64,000 bases of DNA from Phascolarctobacterium faecium DSM 14760 (GCF_003269275.1 NZ_QLTS01000001.1:62001-126000), one strand, 5' to 3'. Counted from the first letter of the stretch, positions 27,784-35,162 are shown. Notes: generated by a model not told the origin, from the sequence alone. Made by a program: numbers and translations.

Positions 27784-27810
27784 AAACTCAAATTTTATAT
27801 CAATAGAAAA

Positions 27811-27851
27811 GCAGATAAGAGGATTTTTATTGTTCCTCTTATCTGCTTTTT
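27811..27851 (+). terminator. Terminator after ynbB
   Basis: A 13-bp stem (27811-27823 with 27834-27846, ten-base loop) is followed by five T; A residues precede it, extending the stem. Confidence 0.93.
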
Positions 27852-27867
27852 AATTATCTCAGAAAAT

Positions 27868-27901
27868 AAAGACAGCTATATGACATCATATAGCTGTCTT
27901 T
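27868..27901 (-). terminator. Terminator of lexA
   Basis: A near-continuous 16-base inverted repeat (27868-27883 with 27886-27901) lies 29 bases past the lexA stop on the - strand, followed there by TTTATTTT. The two innermost pairs would open to form the loop. Confidence 0.75.
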
Positions 27902-27929
27902 ATGATATTTTTTTGGTGTATTATAGACA

Positions 27930-28589
27930 TTACAGCATTCTGAATACTGCTATTACCTTACCAAGAACCTGAATATTATCAGTACCTGTTATGGGAGTAT
28001 AGGCATCATTTTCTGGTTGTAGACGAATTGAACGTAATTCACGAAAATAACGCTTAACTGTTGTTTCTTCACCATCAATAAGAGCAACAACTATATCTCC
28101 GTTATTAGCAAAATTTTGCTTTCTGGCAACAATGTAATCATGATCAAGTATACCAGCTTTGATCATACTATCTCCAGAAACAGATAACATAAAAACATCT
28201 TCTTGACAGCCAAGCAAATCTAGTGGAATGGGATAGGTCTCCTCAACATTTTCAACTGCCAGAATAGGTTGCCCTGCAGTGACTTTGCCAACCAAAGGAA
28301 CAGGAACGACCGTTTTCTGCCGCCAGCTGCTGTCTTGGATCAATTCTATAGCGCGTGGTTTGGCTGGATCTCTTTGCAAAAAACCATATTCTTCTAATTT
28401 ATGCAGATGAGTGTGTACGCTGGCACTTGAAGATAAACCCACTGCCTTACCAATTTCACGTACTGCAGGAGGATATCCCTTAGCATAAACGTGCTCACGA
28501 ATGAAATCTAAAATAGCTCTTTGCCGATCGGAAAGCATTTCCTCTGTAATAACTCCATCAAAATCGCTGAAACGTGCTCTTCTTGCCAT
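27930..28589 (-). CDS. lexA: LexA SOS repressor
   Basis: Represses DNA-damage genes and cleaves itself when RecA is active. The 219-residue protein has an N-terminal winged HTH (AILDFIREHVYAKGYPPAVREIG, SSSASVHTHL), the Ala-Gly self-cleavage bond in KVTAGQP, the catalytic Ser in SVSGDSM, and the Lys in TTVKR. The ATG at 28589 is chosen because GGAGG lies eight bases upstream; an in-frame start further up lacks one. It is the first - strand gene of the right arm, with a consensus promoter and an SOS-like box upstream. It lies about 170 bases from the dif-like site and is divergent from the prophage. Confidence 0.96.
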   Translation of the reverse strand: MARRARFSDFDGVITEEMLSDRQRAILDFIREHVYAKGYPPAVREIGKAVGLSSSASVHTHLHKLEEYGFLQRDPAKPRAIELIQDSSWRQKTVVPVPLVGKVTAGQPILAVENVEETYPIPLDLLGCQEDVFMLSVSGDSMIKAGILDHDYIVARKQNFANNGDIVVALIDGEETTVKRYFRELRSIRLQPENDAYTPITGTDNIQVLGKVIAVFRML

Positions 28590-28674
28590 AAAACCAGCCT
28601 CCAATTCCAATCATCATATACTCAAAAAATTTCTAAAGATAGTAAGTTCATTTATTTCTATTCTAATTGTTTCT

Positions 28675-28703
28675 ATTATATCAGGAACAGGTAAGAATGT
28701 CAA
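28675..28703 (-). promoter_or_regulatory. Consensus promoter of lexA
   Basis: On the - strand TTGACA (28703-28698) and TATAAT (28680-28675) are both perfect and separated by 17 bases, about 85 bases upstream of the lexA start codon. Confidence 0.88.
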
Positions 28704-28714
28704 AACATCTGTTT
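28703..28714. promoter_or_regulatory. SOS-box-like operator touching the lexA -35
   Basis: AAACATCTGTTT is an inverted repeat AAAC-N4-GTTT, differing in two positions from the Gram-positive LexA box core GAAC-N4-GTTC. It abuts the -35 hexamer of lexA, the right place for autorepression. The deviation from consensus keeps this moderate. Confidence 0.55.
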
Positions 28715-28782
28715 GCAATTGTTCGTTTAATGAAATTATTCTTCAACAACTATCTACAACGAAATTTATCAATTTTCACTTT

Positions 28783-28810
28783 ACGTCCGATAATATATAT
28801 TATGTAAAAT
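28783..28810. other. Chromosome dif-like site, left end of the prophage (attL)
   Basis: A 28-base sequence with XerC arm ACGTCCGATAA, spacer TATATA and XerD arm TTATGTAAAAT. Against the B. subtilis dif as I remember it (ACTTCCTAGAA, TATATA, TTATGTAAACT) it matches 8/11, 6/6 and 10/11. It lies exactly where host genes change from + to - strand, as expected at the replication terminus. It resolves chromosome dimers through XerCD, and the prophage starts here. Confidence 0.85.
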
Positions 28811-28888
28811 GAAATTCTGATAATCATTGTGGCGACTATATACAAGCAAATTCCCATAATAATTATTTTGACGTAAAGGAGTGATATT

Positions 28889-30511
28889 TTGAAATCAGTA
28901 ATGTCCCATAATTTTAGCCGTGTTCCTCGTGCTGAAATACAACGGTCAAGCTTTAATCGTTCTCATGGTCATAAGACAACTTTTGATGCTGGCTATTTAG
29001 TTCCTTTCTTTGTCGATGAAGTGCTTCCCGGTGATACGTTTAACTGTCGAGCTACTTTGTTTGCACGTTTGGCAACTCCTATAGTTCCCTTCATGGATAA
29101 TCTGTTCATGGATACATTCTTTTTCTTTGTTCCATGTCGCTTACTCTGGGAAAACTGGGAACGCTTTAACGGTGCACAAGATAACCCCGGAGATAGTACC
29201 GATTATTTAATCCCTACATTAGCCGATAATACGACTTTTGATGTTGGTACTTTAGGCGATTACTTTGGTATTCCTACAGGTGTTTCATTATCTAATATCA
29301 ATTCTATGCCTTTCCGAGCCTATAATCTTATCTGGAACGAATGGTTCAGAGATGAAAATTTACAGGATTCTGTTGATGTTCCTAAAGATGATGGTACTGA
29401 TGATGTTATGGATTATCAACTTCTTAGACGTGGCAAACGTCATGATTATTTTACTTCCTGCTTGCCTTGGCCACAAAAAGGGCCTGGAGTTGAATTACCT
29501 GTAGGTGGTTTAGCAGATGTTAAATTTGCAGATGATTATGATGTTAATGCGCCTATTCCTTTGACTTTTAATATTAACCAACAACCTTATCCTGCTACTT
29601 ATTGGGATACGGACCAGCAAGGTCATGGGATTGTTCCTCGTCTTGATTCTTCCCAAATTGGTGGACTAGGAAATTTTGAAGGTGCATCAGTTAATATTTA
29701 TAATCCTTTGGCTTCATTGCCTGCAGGCGGTTTAGTTGCTGACCTTTCTACTGCTACTGCCGTAACAATTAATTCTTTCCGTATGGCTTTCCAAGTACAA
29801 CGATTGTATGAGCGTGATGCTCGTGGCGGTACTCGTTACACGGAAATGCTTACTGCTCACTTTGGTGTTGTCTCTCCTGACGCTCGCTTACAGCGTCCTG
29901 AATATCTCGGCGGTTCCTCCTCACCTGTCGTTATAAACCCTGTACAGCAAACGTCTTCGACAGATAACACCACTCCCCAGGGCAATCTTGCCGCTTATGG
30001 TCTTGTTGGTAGCCGTGTTCATGGTTTTACAAAATCATTCGTTGAACATGGTTATCTTATCGGTTTAGTTAATGTCCGTGCCGATCTTACCTATCAGCAA
30101 GGTTTAAACAGAATGTGGAGCAGACAAACCCGCTTTGACTTCTATTGGCCTGCCCTTGCACATCTTGGAGAACAAGCTGTACTCAATAAGGAGATATATG
30201 CAGATGGTACTGCCGCAGATGATGATGTTTTTGGTTATCAAGAACGTTTTGCAGAATATCGTTATTTCCCCTCTAAAATTACAGGGAAATTCCGTTCTAC
30301 CTTCGCACAGCCTTTGGACGCTTGGCATCTTAGCCAGAAATTTGAAACACGTCCCGTCTTAAATGCTGAATTTATCGTAGATGAACCCCCTATTGACCGA
30401 GTTGTTGCTGTTCCGTCCGAACCTCATTTCTTGTTTGATAGTTACATTCAGCTTAACTGTGTGCGTCCTATGCCTGTGTATAGTGTACCTGGCTTAATTG
30501 ACCACTTCTAA
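28889..30511 (+). CDS. Microvirus major capsid protein VP1 (F-type)
   Basis: The 540-residue jelly-roll capsid protein forms the 60-subunit T=1 shell. The N-terminus has the gokushovirus pattern: an SVMSHNFS block, then PRAEIQRSSFNRSH, then a conserved LPGDTF segment, then FMDNLFMDTFFFFVPCRLLW. The 140-330 region is more variable and includes a hydrophilic insertion, where gokushoviruses form surface protrusions. The C-terminus has FDSYIQLNCVRPMP. The start is TTG at 28889, because AAGGAG (28876-28881) is seven bases upstream; the first ATG at 28901 is too far from it. It is the first gene after the attachment site. Confidence 0.95.
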   Translation: MKSVMSHNFSRVPRAEIQRSSFNRSHGHKTTFDAGYLVPFFVDEVLPGDTFNCRATLFARLATPIVPFMDNLFMDTFFFFVPCRLLWENWERFNGAQDNPGDSTDYLIPTLADNTTFDVGTLGDYFGIPTGVSLSNINSMPFRAYNLIWNEWFRDENLQDSVDVPKDDGTDDVMDYQLLRRGKRHDYFTSCLPWPQKGPGVELPVGGLADVKFADDYDVNAPIPLTFNINQQPYPATYWDTDQQGHGIVPRLDSSQIGGLGNFEGASVNIYNPLASLPAGGLVADLSTATAVTINSFRMAFQVQRLYERDARGGTRYTEMLTAHFGVVSPDARLQRPEYLGGSSSPVVINPVQQTSSTDNTTPQGNLAAYGLVGSRVHGFTKSFVEHGYLIGLVNVRADLTYQQGLNRMWSRQTRFDFYWPALAHLGEQAVLNKEIYADGTAADDDVFGYQERFAEYRYFPSKITGKFRSTFAQPLDAWHLSQKFETRPVLNAEFIVDEPPIDRVVAVPSEPHFLFDSYIQLNCVRPMPVYSVPGLIDHF

Positions 30512-30522
30512 GGGGTGATTAT

Positions 30523-31257
30523 ATGAGCTTTGGAAGTGATTTAGGCTTACAAGCCGCAGGTTCTTTATTTTCCTTCGGTATGAATAGTTCTTCAGCAAAA
30601 GCCGCTTATAACAGACAAAAAGAGTTCTATCAAAACCAACATCAATGGGAAGTTGCAGATCTAAAAAAAGCTGGTCTAAATCCTATTCTAAGTGCTACTC
30701 ATGGTTCTGTTGGTGCTCCCTCTGTTGCCGCTCCTACTGCTGAAAATCCTGCCGCTGGCTTAGCTACATCAAGCTATCAGTATAAACGTCTTAAAGAGCT
30801 TGAACTTAAAGATATGGAAAACAGAGTGAAAGTTGGTAACTCTACTGTAGGTACTAACAATGCTACCGTTGAACGTCTTAAAACACAAAATGCTGTTGAT
30901 ACTGCTAATTCTGCCGCTAATGTCTTGTATCTTACTAAACAAGGACTAAAGTTAGCGCAGGATATTGAAAACAGTAAAATACTTACTGCTGCTCAAGCAG
31001 ATTATTATTACAAATCTGGAGATGCTGCTCTTTCTAATGCTGGAGCTTCTTGGCATAATGCTATGACAAATGCAGGTTTTAGTGCTAAGCAAATAGCTAA
31101 GATTGAAAAAGAGATGGCTAATATGGATTTAGATTATAAAAAGAAAAGCACTCGTTATTCTATTTATGATAGTGATAATGGACATGATTCTGTTGGTCAA
31201 AAAGGTGCTCGTTTAGGTGAAATGTTTTCTAATGTTTTCCCAATGTATGGATATTGA
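30523..31257 (+). CDS. Microvirus DNA pilot protein VP2 (H-type)
   Basis: The 244-residue minor protein is expected to guide the genome into the next cell. The N-terminus has a Gly/Ser/Ala-rich amphipathic segment (GLQAAGSLFSFGMNSSSAKA), then the conserved WEVADLKKAGLNPILSAT motif of gokushovirus VP2, a Pro/Ala-rich stretch and long alpha-helical regions that would assemble a tube. AAGGGGTGA precedes the ATG. It begins 12 bases after VP1, as in other members of the subfamily. Confidence 0.93.
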   Translation: MSFGSDLGLQAAGSLFSFGMNSSSAKAAYNRQKEFYQNQHQWEVADLKKAGLNPILSATHGSVGAPSVAAPTAENPAAGLATSSYQYKRLKELELKDMENRVKVGNSTVGTNNATVERLKTQNAVDTANSAANVLYLTKQGLKLAQDIENSKILTAAQADYYYKSGDAALSNAGASWHNAMTNAGFSAKQIAKIEKEMANMDLDYKKKSTRYSIYDSDNGHDSVGQKGARLGEMFSNVFPMYGY

Positions 31258-31273
31258 TAAGGAGGTGATTAAT

Positions 31274-31357
31274 ATAGACAAGTTTGTAAAGTATGCTACC
31301 TTTGTATCTGCATTGTTAGCCGCTATCGTTTCCAGTATTACCCAATTTAAATTTTAA
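31274..31357 (+). CDS. Putative 27-residue hydrophobic peptide with a non-ATG start
   Basis: Between VP2 and the VP8-like gene a perfect AAGGAGGTG (31259-31267) precedes an open frame that contains no ATG, TTG or usable GTG start at proper distance. The codon at a proper spacing (eight bases) is ATA at 31274, with ATT five bases nearer. The product would be (M)DKFVKYATFVSALLAAIVSSITQF plus KF in two parts: a short charged head, one 15-20-residue hydrophobic helix, and a basic tail. The stop overlaps the next ribosome binding site. Small membrane peptides could act in lysis, but this is inference; the strong Shine-Dalgarno is the main support. Confidence 0.5.
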   Translation: MDKFVKYATFVSALLAAIVSSITQFKF

Positions 31358-31369
31358 GGAGTGATGATT

Positions 31370-31486
31370 GTGCGAAGACATAAAATGTCCCGCAGACGTT
31401 CCAGAAAACTATTTAGTAAAACTGCTTCTCGTACTCGTTCCAAAAATCTCCGTTCCCGTCCAATGCGTGGCGGTTACAGAATTTAG
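31370..31486 (+). CDS. Arg-rich DNA-binding peptide (VP8-like)
   Basis: A 38-residue peptide with 13 or so Arg/Lys in its first 30 residues (RRHKMSRRRSRKLFSKTASRT) and the ending RPMRGGYRI. This is the recognisable small DNA-condensing protein of gokushoviruses, the counterpart of phiX174 J. The start is GTG at 31370, eight bases after AAGGAG; an in-frame ATG at 31364 is only two bases from it. It is too short for many gene finders. Confidence 0.85.
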   Translation: MRRHKMSRRRSRKLFSKTASRTRSKNLRSRPMRGGYRI

Positions 31487-31496
31487 GTGAATTAAA

Positions 31497-32390
31497 ATGC
31501 CTTGTTATCATCCTTTGTTAGCATGGCGTGATTCCTCTAAGGTTAATCCTAAGACTGGCAAGTCTTCTTTGGTGTTCACTGCTCCCGCTAATTGGCGGGA
31601 GTGTGAGCCATTGAAAATACCATGTGGTCAGTGTGTAGGTTGTCGCCTTGAACGTTCCCGAGTATGGGCTGTCCGTTGCGTTCATGAGGCTTCGCTCCAT
31701 GAACGTAATTGTTTTATTACTCTTACTTACAATGATGAAAATTTACCATCTGACCGTTCGCTTAAGATGAAACACTATCAAGATTTTATGAAGCGTCTTA
31801 GAAAGCGTTACGGAGAAGGTATTAGATTCTTTCACTGTGGAGAGTATGGTTCTTTAAATCAACGTCCCCACTATCATGCTATATTGTTTAATCATGATTT
31901 TGAGGATAAAAAGTTATGGAAGGTGAATAATGGCTTTAAATTATATGTATCAGATAGTCTCTCACGTCTTTGGCCTTTTGGCTATGCTTCTATTGGTGAT
32001 GTTTCTTTTGAATCTGCTGCATATGTGGCTAGATACGTCCTTAAAAAGGTTACAGGAGATGCTCAAGAAGCCCACTACAAAGGGCGACAACCAGAATACG
32101 TTACCATGAGTCGGCGTCCTGGTATCGCGCACGAATGGTTCTTACGCTATAAAAATGATATATTTCCTAATGATAAATGCGTTATTAGAGATGGATTAGT
32201 AGTTAGGCCCCCACGATACTATGACAAAATATTTGATGAAATTGATCCTATTGCCTTTAAAGATGTATTAACAGTCCGTAAATTAAAAGCTCTTAAAACT
32301 GACCAAACTGTTGACTATATCCGTTTAGGTGTTAAAGAAAAATGTAAAAATAAACAACTTGAGTCGTTAATTCGACCTATTGAAATGTGA
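31497..32390 (+). CDS. Microvirus replication initiator VP4 (HUH endonuclease)
   Basis: Starts rolling-circle replication by nicking the double-stranded form. The 297-residue protein has the three Rep motifs in order: FITLTYND (residues 73-80), the HUH motif RPHYHAILF with His125 and His127, and AAYVARYVLKK with Tyr176 and Tyr180 as the nucleophile pair. A Cys cluster at the N-terminus (CGQCVGCR, residues 43-50) is also typical of gokushovirus VP4. All catalytic residues are present, so the enzyme looks active. It lies ten bases after the VP8-like gene. Confidence 0.95.
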   Translation: MPCYHPLLAWRDSSKVNPKTGKSSLVFTAPANWRECEPLKIPCGQCVGCRLERSRVWAVRCVHEASLHERNCFITLTYNDENLPSDRSLKMKHYQDFMKRLRKRYGEGIRFFHCGEYGSLNQRPHYHAILFNHDFEDKKLWKVNNGFKLYVSDSLSRLWPFGYASIGDVSFESAAYVARYVLKKVTGDAQEAHYKGRQPEYVTMSRRPGIAHEWFLRYKNDIFPNDKCVIRDGLVVRPPRYYDKIFDEIDPIAFKDVLTVRKLKALKTDQTVDYIRLGVKEKCKNKQLESLIRPIEM

Positions 32391-32400
32391 GGTAATTATT

Positions 32401-32742
32401 ATGAAAAAATTGTATGCTATCTATGACCGTAAAGCTATGTTCTTTGGTTCTATTATTGCTGTTTCCGCTCAAATTGAAGCTGTTCGAGCCTTTGCTGGAG
32501 CCGTTGAAAGTATGGATTCTATGATCTATAAATATCCTAATGATTTCGCCTTATTTTCTCTTGGTGAATATGATGAACATACTGGTAGCCTTGCTTCTTA
32601 CCCTACTCCTATTTTAGTACATGAAGCTATTGAGTTTCATCCTCATGAAAAGCCGCTGGCGCAAGGTGCAGAAATCAGCGTAGCGTCTGCACCTGTAGAC
32701 AGTGGAATCGCCGTAGGCGAAAAGTCCCCCATTGGTGAATGA
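32401..32742 (+). CDS. Microvirus non-structural protein VP5
   Basis: A 113-residue protein starting MKKLYAIYDRKAMFF, the usual VP5 opening (KLYSIYD-like), then VRAFAGAV and a FALFSLGEYDEHTG block. In gokushoviruses VP5 is linked to control of double- versus single-stranded DNA synthesis (the phiX174 C role). The start at 32401 fits the family better than an in-frame ATG 21 bases upstream inside the VP4 end. Its stop lies one base before the VP3 start. Confidence 0.88.
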   Translation: MKKLYAIYDRKAMFFGSIIAVSAQIEAVRAFAGAVESMDSMIYKYPNDFALFSLGEYDEHTGSLASYPTPILVHEAIEFHPHEKPLAQGAEISVASAPVDSGIAVGEKSPIGE

Positions 32743-32743
32743 T

Positions 32744-33172
32744 ATGGAATTCAGAAAAAACTATGAAAAGGAATTAGTTCCTGGTAAAACATTCTATGCA
32801 CCTTCATTTACTCAACAACAATTTAAAAATGAATGTGATGTTAATTTGATTCTAAAACGTTATGAGCAGACAGGCGTAATAGACCATCTGACGGCTAAAA
32901 AGCCCCTTTATGGCGATTTTAGTGATATCCCAGACTATCAGGTAGCCCAACATATATTAATCGACGCTCAGGAGAAATTTGACGCTCTCCCAGCGTCCAT
33001 AAGAAAACGTTTTGACAATAATCCGTTAAACATGGTAGAATTTTGTAAAGATCCTGAAAACCATGAAGAAGGTGTTAAACTTGGATTATTTAATAAACCT
33101 ATTGATGTACTCAGTGATATTCCTGTTGGGAATAGTAGTTCCAACGATAATCCTATTCAAAGTGATTCGTAA
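32744..33172 (+). CDS. Microvirus internal scaffolding protein VP3
   Basis: A 142-residue protein with the gokushovirus scaffold pattern: QQFKNECDVNLILKRYEQTG, then YGDFSDIPDYQVA, then DALPASIRKRFDNNP and a C-terminal KLGLFNKP. It guides capsid assembly and is removed later. It overlaps nothing and is the last gene before the right attachment site; on the circular genome VP1 follows it. An in-frame GTG nine bases upstream is an alternative start; GGTG six bases before the ATG supports 32744. Confidence 0.9.
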   Translation: MEFRKNYEKELVPGKTFYAPSFTQQQFKNECDVNLILKRYEQTGVIDHLTAKKPLYGDFSDIPDYQVAQHILIDAQEKFDALPASIRKRFDNNPLNMVEFCKDPENHEEGVKLGLFNKPIDVLSDIPVGNSSSNDNPIQSDS

Positions 33173-33186
33173 AATTACTCGTTAAA

Positions 33187-33238
33187 ACCCCGAATAAAGG
33201 GGTCGGCACAGTTACCCACTTGATGTAACTGTGCCGAC
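33187..33238 (+). other. Strong double hairpin in the prophage intergenic region
   Basis: A perfect 14-bp stem (33202-33215 with 33225-33238, nine-base loop) overlaps a smaller 5-bp hairpin (33187-33191 with 33199-33203); both cannot form at once. No T run follows, so it is not a classic terminator. It lies 14 bases after the VP3 stop and 78 before the right dif repeat. It may be a transcription pause, the complementary-strand origin or a packaging element of the ssDNA genome. Confidence 0.6.
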
Positions 33239-33315
33239 TGACACCAAATTCTAAAACTACCCCCTACGAATCTTTTTGTGTGTCAGTTTCTTATAATGAA
33301 TTAGTCTATAGTTTA

Positions 33316-33343
33316 TGTCCTTTGTATATATATTATGTAAAGC
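33316..33343. other. Right prophage attachment site (attR), partial dif
   Basis: Contains spacer TATATA and XerD arm TTATGTAAAGC, matching dif, but the XerC side, TGTCCTTTGTA, matches the B. subtilis arm at only about 5 of 11. Joining the left XerC arm to this XerD arm rebuilds a dif with 23 of 28 matches to B. subtilis, the expected empty host site. Confidence 0.75.
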
Positions 33344-33559
33344 AGCTACATAAAGATTATAAACCGCAACACGGCCATCGGCAAGTATTAACGATATTTT
33401 TGATACAGTTAAACTCTATAACGTAAATATTTAACATAAATCCACATATATGCGTAAATTTCTCTTTTAAGCTGTTTTAATCGATTGTATTATAACTTCT
33501 ATTCAATTTGTTTTTCACTTGCCTTAAAAACGATTTATGACGATGTATTTTTAGATAAA
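33344..33559. other. AT-rich host stretch right of the prophage, no gene seen
   Basis: No credible reading frame, RNA gene or repeat was recognised in these 216 bases between the attachment site and the terminator of the secreted paralogues. It is likely the host DNA that originally flanked dif. Confidence 0.5.
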
Positions 33560-33599
33560 AACACCTGGATAATATTTTAAGACTTATTATCCAGGTGTT
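33560..33599 (-). terminator. Terminator of the pduL-secreted-paralogue operon
   Basis: A 14-bp perfect stem (33560-33573 with 33586-33599, 12-base loop) is followed on the - strand by a T run, just after the stop at 33612. Confidence 0.92.
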
Positions 33600-33611
33600 A
33601 GAAAGTATTTT

Positions 33612-35162
33612 TTAATATTTTTCTTTTAACAAAGAACTTTTGAATAAATTATAGCTGTCGTATTCTTTTTGGATCAAATTTGATTTCATCGTTTTATCTT
33701 GTGTAAAATAACATAACAGATTAATTCGATTATCTGCATCAAAGTAAACTTTCTTTTGCCCATGTATAGATAAATCTGTTAAATCGGTTTCTTGAAAAAT
33801 GTCATAACCAGGTCGGTTGATTTTAGATAAAGTTTGTGGCAAATGTAAATCTACATCATAAGTAAATTGAAGCAGGCAGTTTTCTTTATTGATATCAATA
33901 TCATGTGTAAAATTTTTAATCTGAACAAACTTTTCTAGTTTTGCTTTTTCACGTGGATTCAAAAACGGTTTGTTCATAAATTCTTCGAACATAATTTTAG
34001 TAAAAACAGGATTTTCTAAAAACTGCTTTGGGCCTTGGTCATGAGGACGAGCTGGCTTATATTCTGCCGAAATACCTATAACACCTTCGGAATAAGCTTT
34101 TAAAATTTTGCTAAAATCAAAGTCATCAATATTATTAGATTCCACATTCATACCTATTTTGGTAGTTTCAATATTAAATAATTTAGAATCTATATACTCC
34201 TTCCCCATCTTTTCCAAGCTGCTGACAGGTAATGCAGCGAAGAAACTGACAGGCATATTTTCCACTTTTTGATTGCTTTGAATGTACAGCCAGTTATGTG
34301 GGACTTTGAACTCATTGTTAAAAATACCATCTTTAATAATAAGTTCAGAATTAGATAATTGTGGTTTAAAGAAATTCAGTTTTTTTGTAAACGCTTTAGA
34401 GAATTTCTTATATGCACGTTTATCAACTTTATTGTCTGTAAACTTTTGAATAAATTTATCAGCTTTATTTTCTGCAACCACTGTTTCACTTTGTTCTATT
34501 GCAGGAAACTCAACATATCCACTGCTTATGTTATATAATTGATTATTTTGTGACAAAATATAAATTTTAGAAATTAAATTGTACTGAGCTGTCATCTGTT
34601 TACCATCAGCACTGAATTTAACATAAGGATTATATTTTTGTATATTCTGCTGTTCTTTCCGAGTATAAGCAATTGGCAATTTTATTTCATAATTCAACAG
34701 CATATCATTGTTGATTTCTAATGCTGGTATTTTGTTAATCTTTGTTATTTTATAGTTTTTATTACCAGGTAAAGATTGTGGATTATCCTGCATAAGTTTC
34801 TGCATATATACTTGTAACTCATTTTGCGGTACAGTAAGATAAGCATAAGCAGGATCAGCTAAGATATCTTTTCCAGCTTTAATATCTTCAGCTATCTTCT
34901 TTAAATCACTTTCAAATTTATTGGTAGCAAAAGCTGTTTTCGTATATTTTTCAATAGATTGCTGACTTATAGCTGCTATACCATGCATGCCAGACTTATT
35001 GCTGCCTGCCGCAAACAGATCTTTACTGACAATAATAGTGTTATCATCTGGAATATCGACACTGAAACCAGCTTCTTCACTGCGATAGTCGAAAGCATAG
35101 CAGCTGGAAAGACTAACCAAGATACCGAATGTGATGATTCCTGAACAGATTGTTTTTCTCAT
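33612..35162 (-). CDS. Secreted/lipoprotein paralogue B, function unknown
   Basis: I do not recognise a named family. The 516-residue product has an N-terminal signal with a possible lipobox LSSC (Cys21), then YRSEEAGFSVDIP, which recurs in the neighbouring paralogue as YRNPEAGFKINIP. It is rich in Lys, Asn and Phe with a central basic region and no transmembrane segment after the signal. A second VPHNWLYIQS segment (about residue 290) matches LPENWYYVQS in the paralogue, where it likewise precedes a run containing ALP. The pair therefore has a repeated two-part layout. It follows its paralogue after 48 bases and ends at a terminator. Position: outermost gene of the right arm, next to dif. 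Confidence 0.65.
   Translation of the reverse strand: MRKTICSGIITFGILVSLSSCYAFDYRSEEAGFSVDIPDDNTIIVSKDLFAAGSNKSGMHGIAAISQQSIEKYTKTAFATNKFESDLKKIAEDIKAGKDILADPAYAYLTVPQNELQVYMQKLMQDNPQSLPGNKNYKITKINKIPALEINNDMLLNYEIKLPIAYTRKEQQNIQKYNPYVKFSADGKQMTAQYNLISKIYILSQNNQLYNISSGYVEFPAIEQSETVVAENKADKFIQKFTDNKVDKRAYKKFSKAFTKKLNFFKPQLSNSELIIKDGIFNNEFKVPHNWLYIQSNQKVENMPVSFFAALPVSSLEKMGKEYIDSKLFNIETTKIGMNVESNNIDDFDFSKILKAYSEGVIGISAEYKPARPHDQGPKQFLENPVFTKIMFEEFMNKPFLNPREKAKLEKFVQIKNFTHDIDINKENCLLQFTYDVDLHLPQTLSKINRPGYDIFQETDLTDLSIHGQKKVYFDADNRINLLCYFTQDKTMKSNLIQKEYDSYNLFKSSLLKEKY

Larger units (their letters stand above)
28793..33341 (+). mobile_element. Gokushovirus-like Microviridae prophage integrated at dif
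   Basis: Seven + strand genes, VP1, VP2, a small hydrophobic peptide, VP8-like peptide, VP4, VP5 and VP3, form the full gene set of a small single-stranded DNA phage, with no frameshift or stop. The element is flanked by the 16-bp direct repeat ATATATATTATGTAAA (28793-28808 and 33326-33341), so the unit is 4,533 bases, the size of a gokushovirus genome. The repeats are the spacer and XerD half of dif. There is no integrase, transposase or repressor gene, so integration and excision would use host XerC/XerD acting on the double-stranded replicative form. VP3 and VP1 become neighbours on circularisation, matching the VP4-VP5-VP3-VP1-VP2 order common in gut gokushoviruses. The order and membership are seen; the family is named from sequence motifs, not a search. 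Confidence 0.92.

Noticed and set aside
28811-28888. A promoter for phage VP1
   Set aside because: No -35/-10 pair with normal spacing was found here; transcription may start elsewhere, including host sequence.
28811-33315. An integrase, repressor or lysis gene of the prophage with a known family match
   Set aside because: None of the seven genes shows recombinase, phage-repressor or known lysis motifs; only the small hydrophobic peptide is a candidate.
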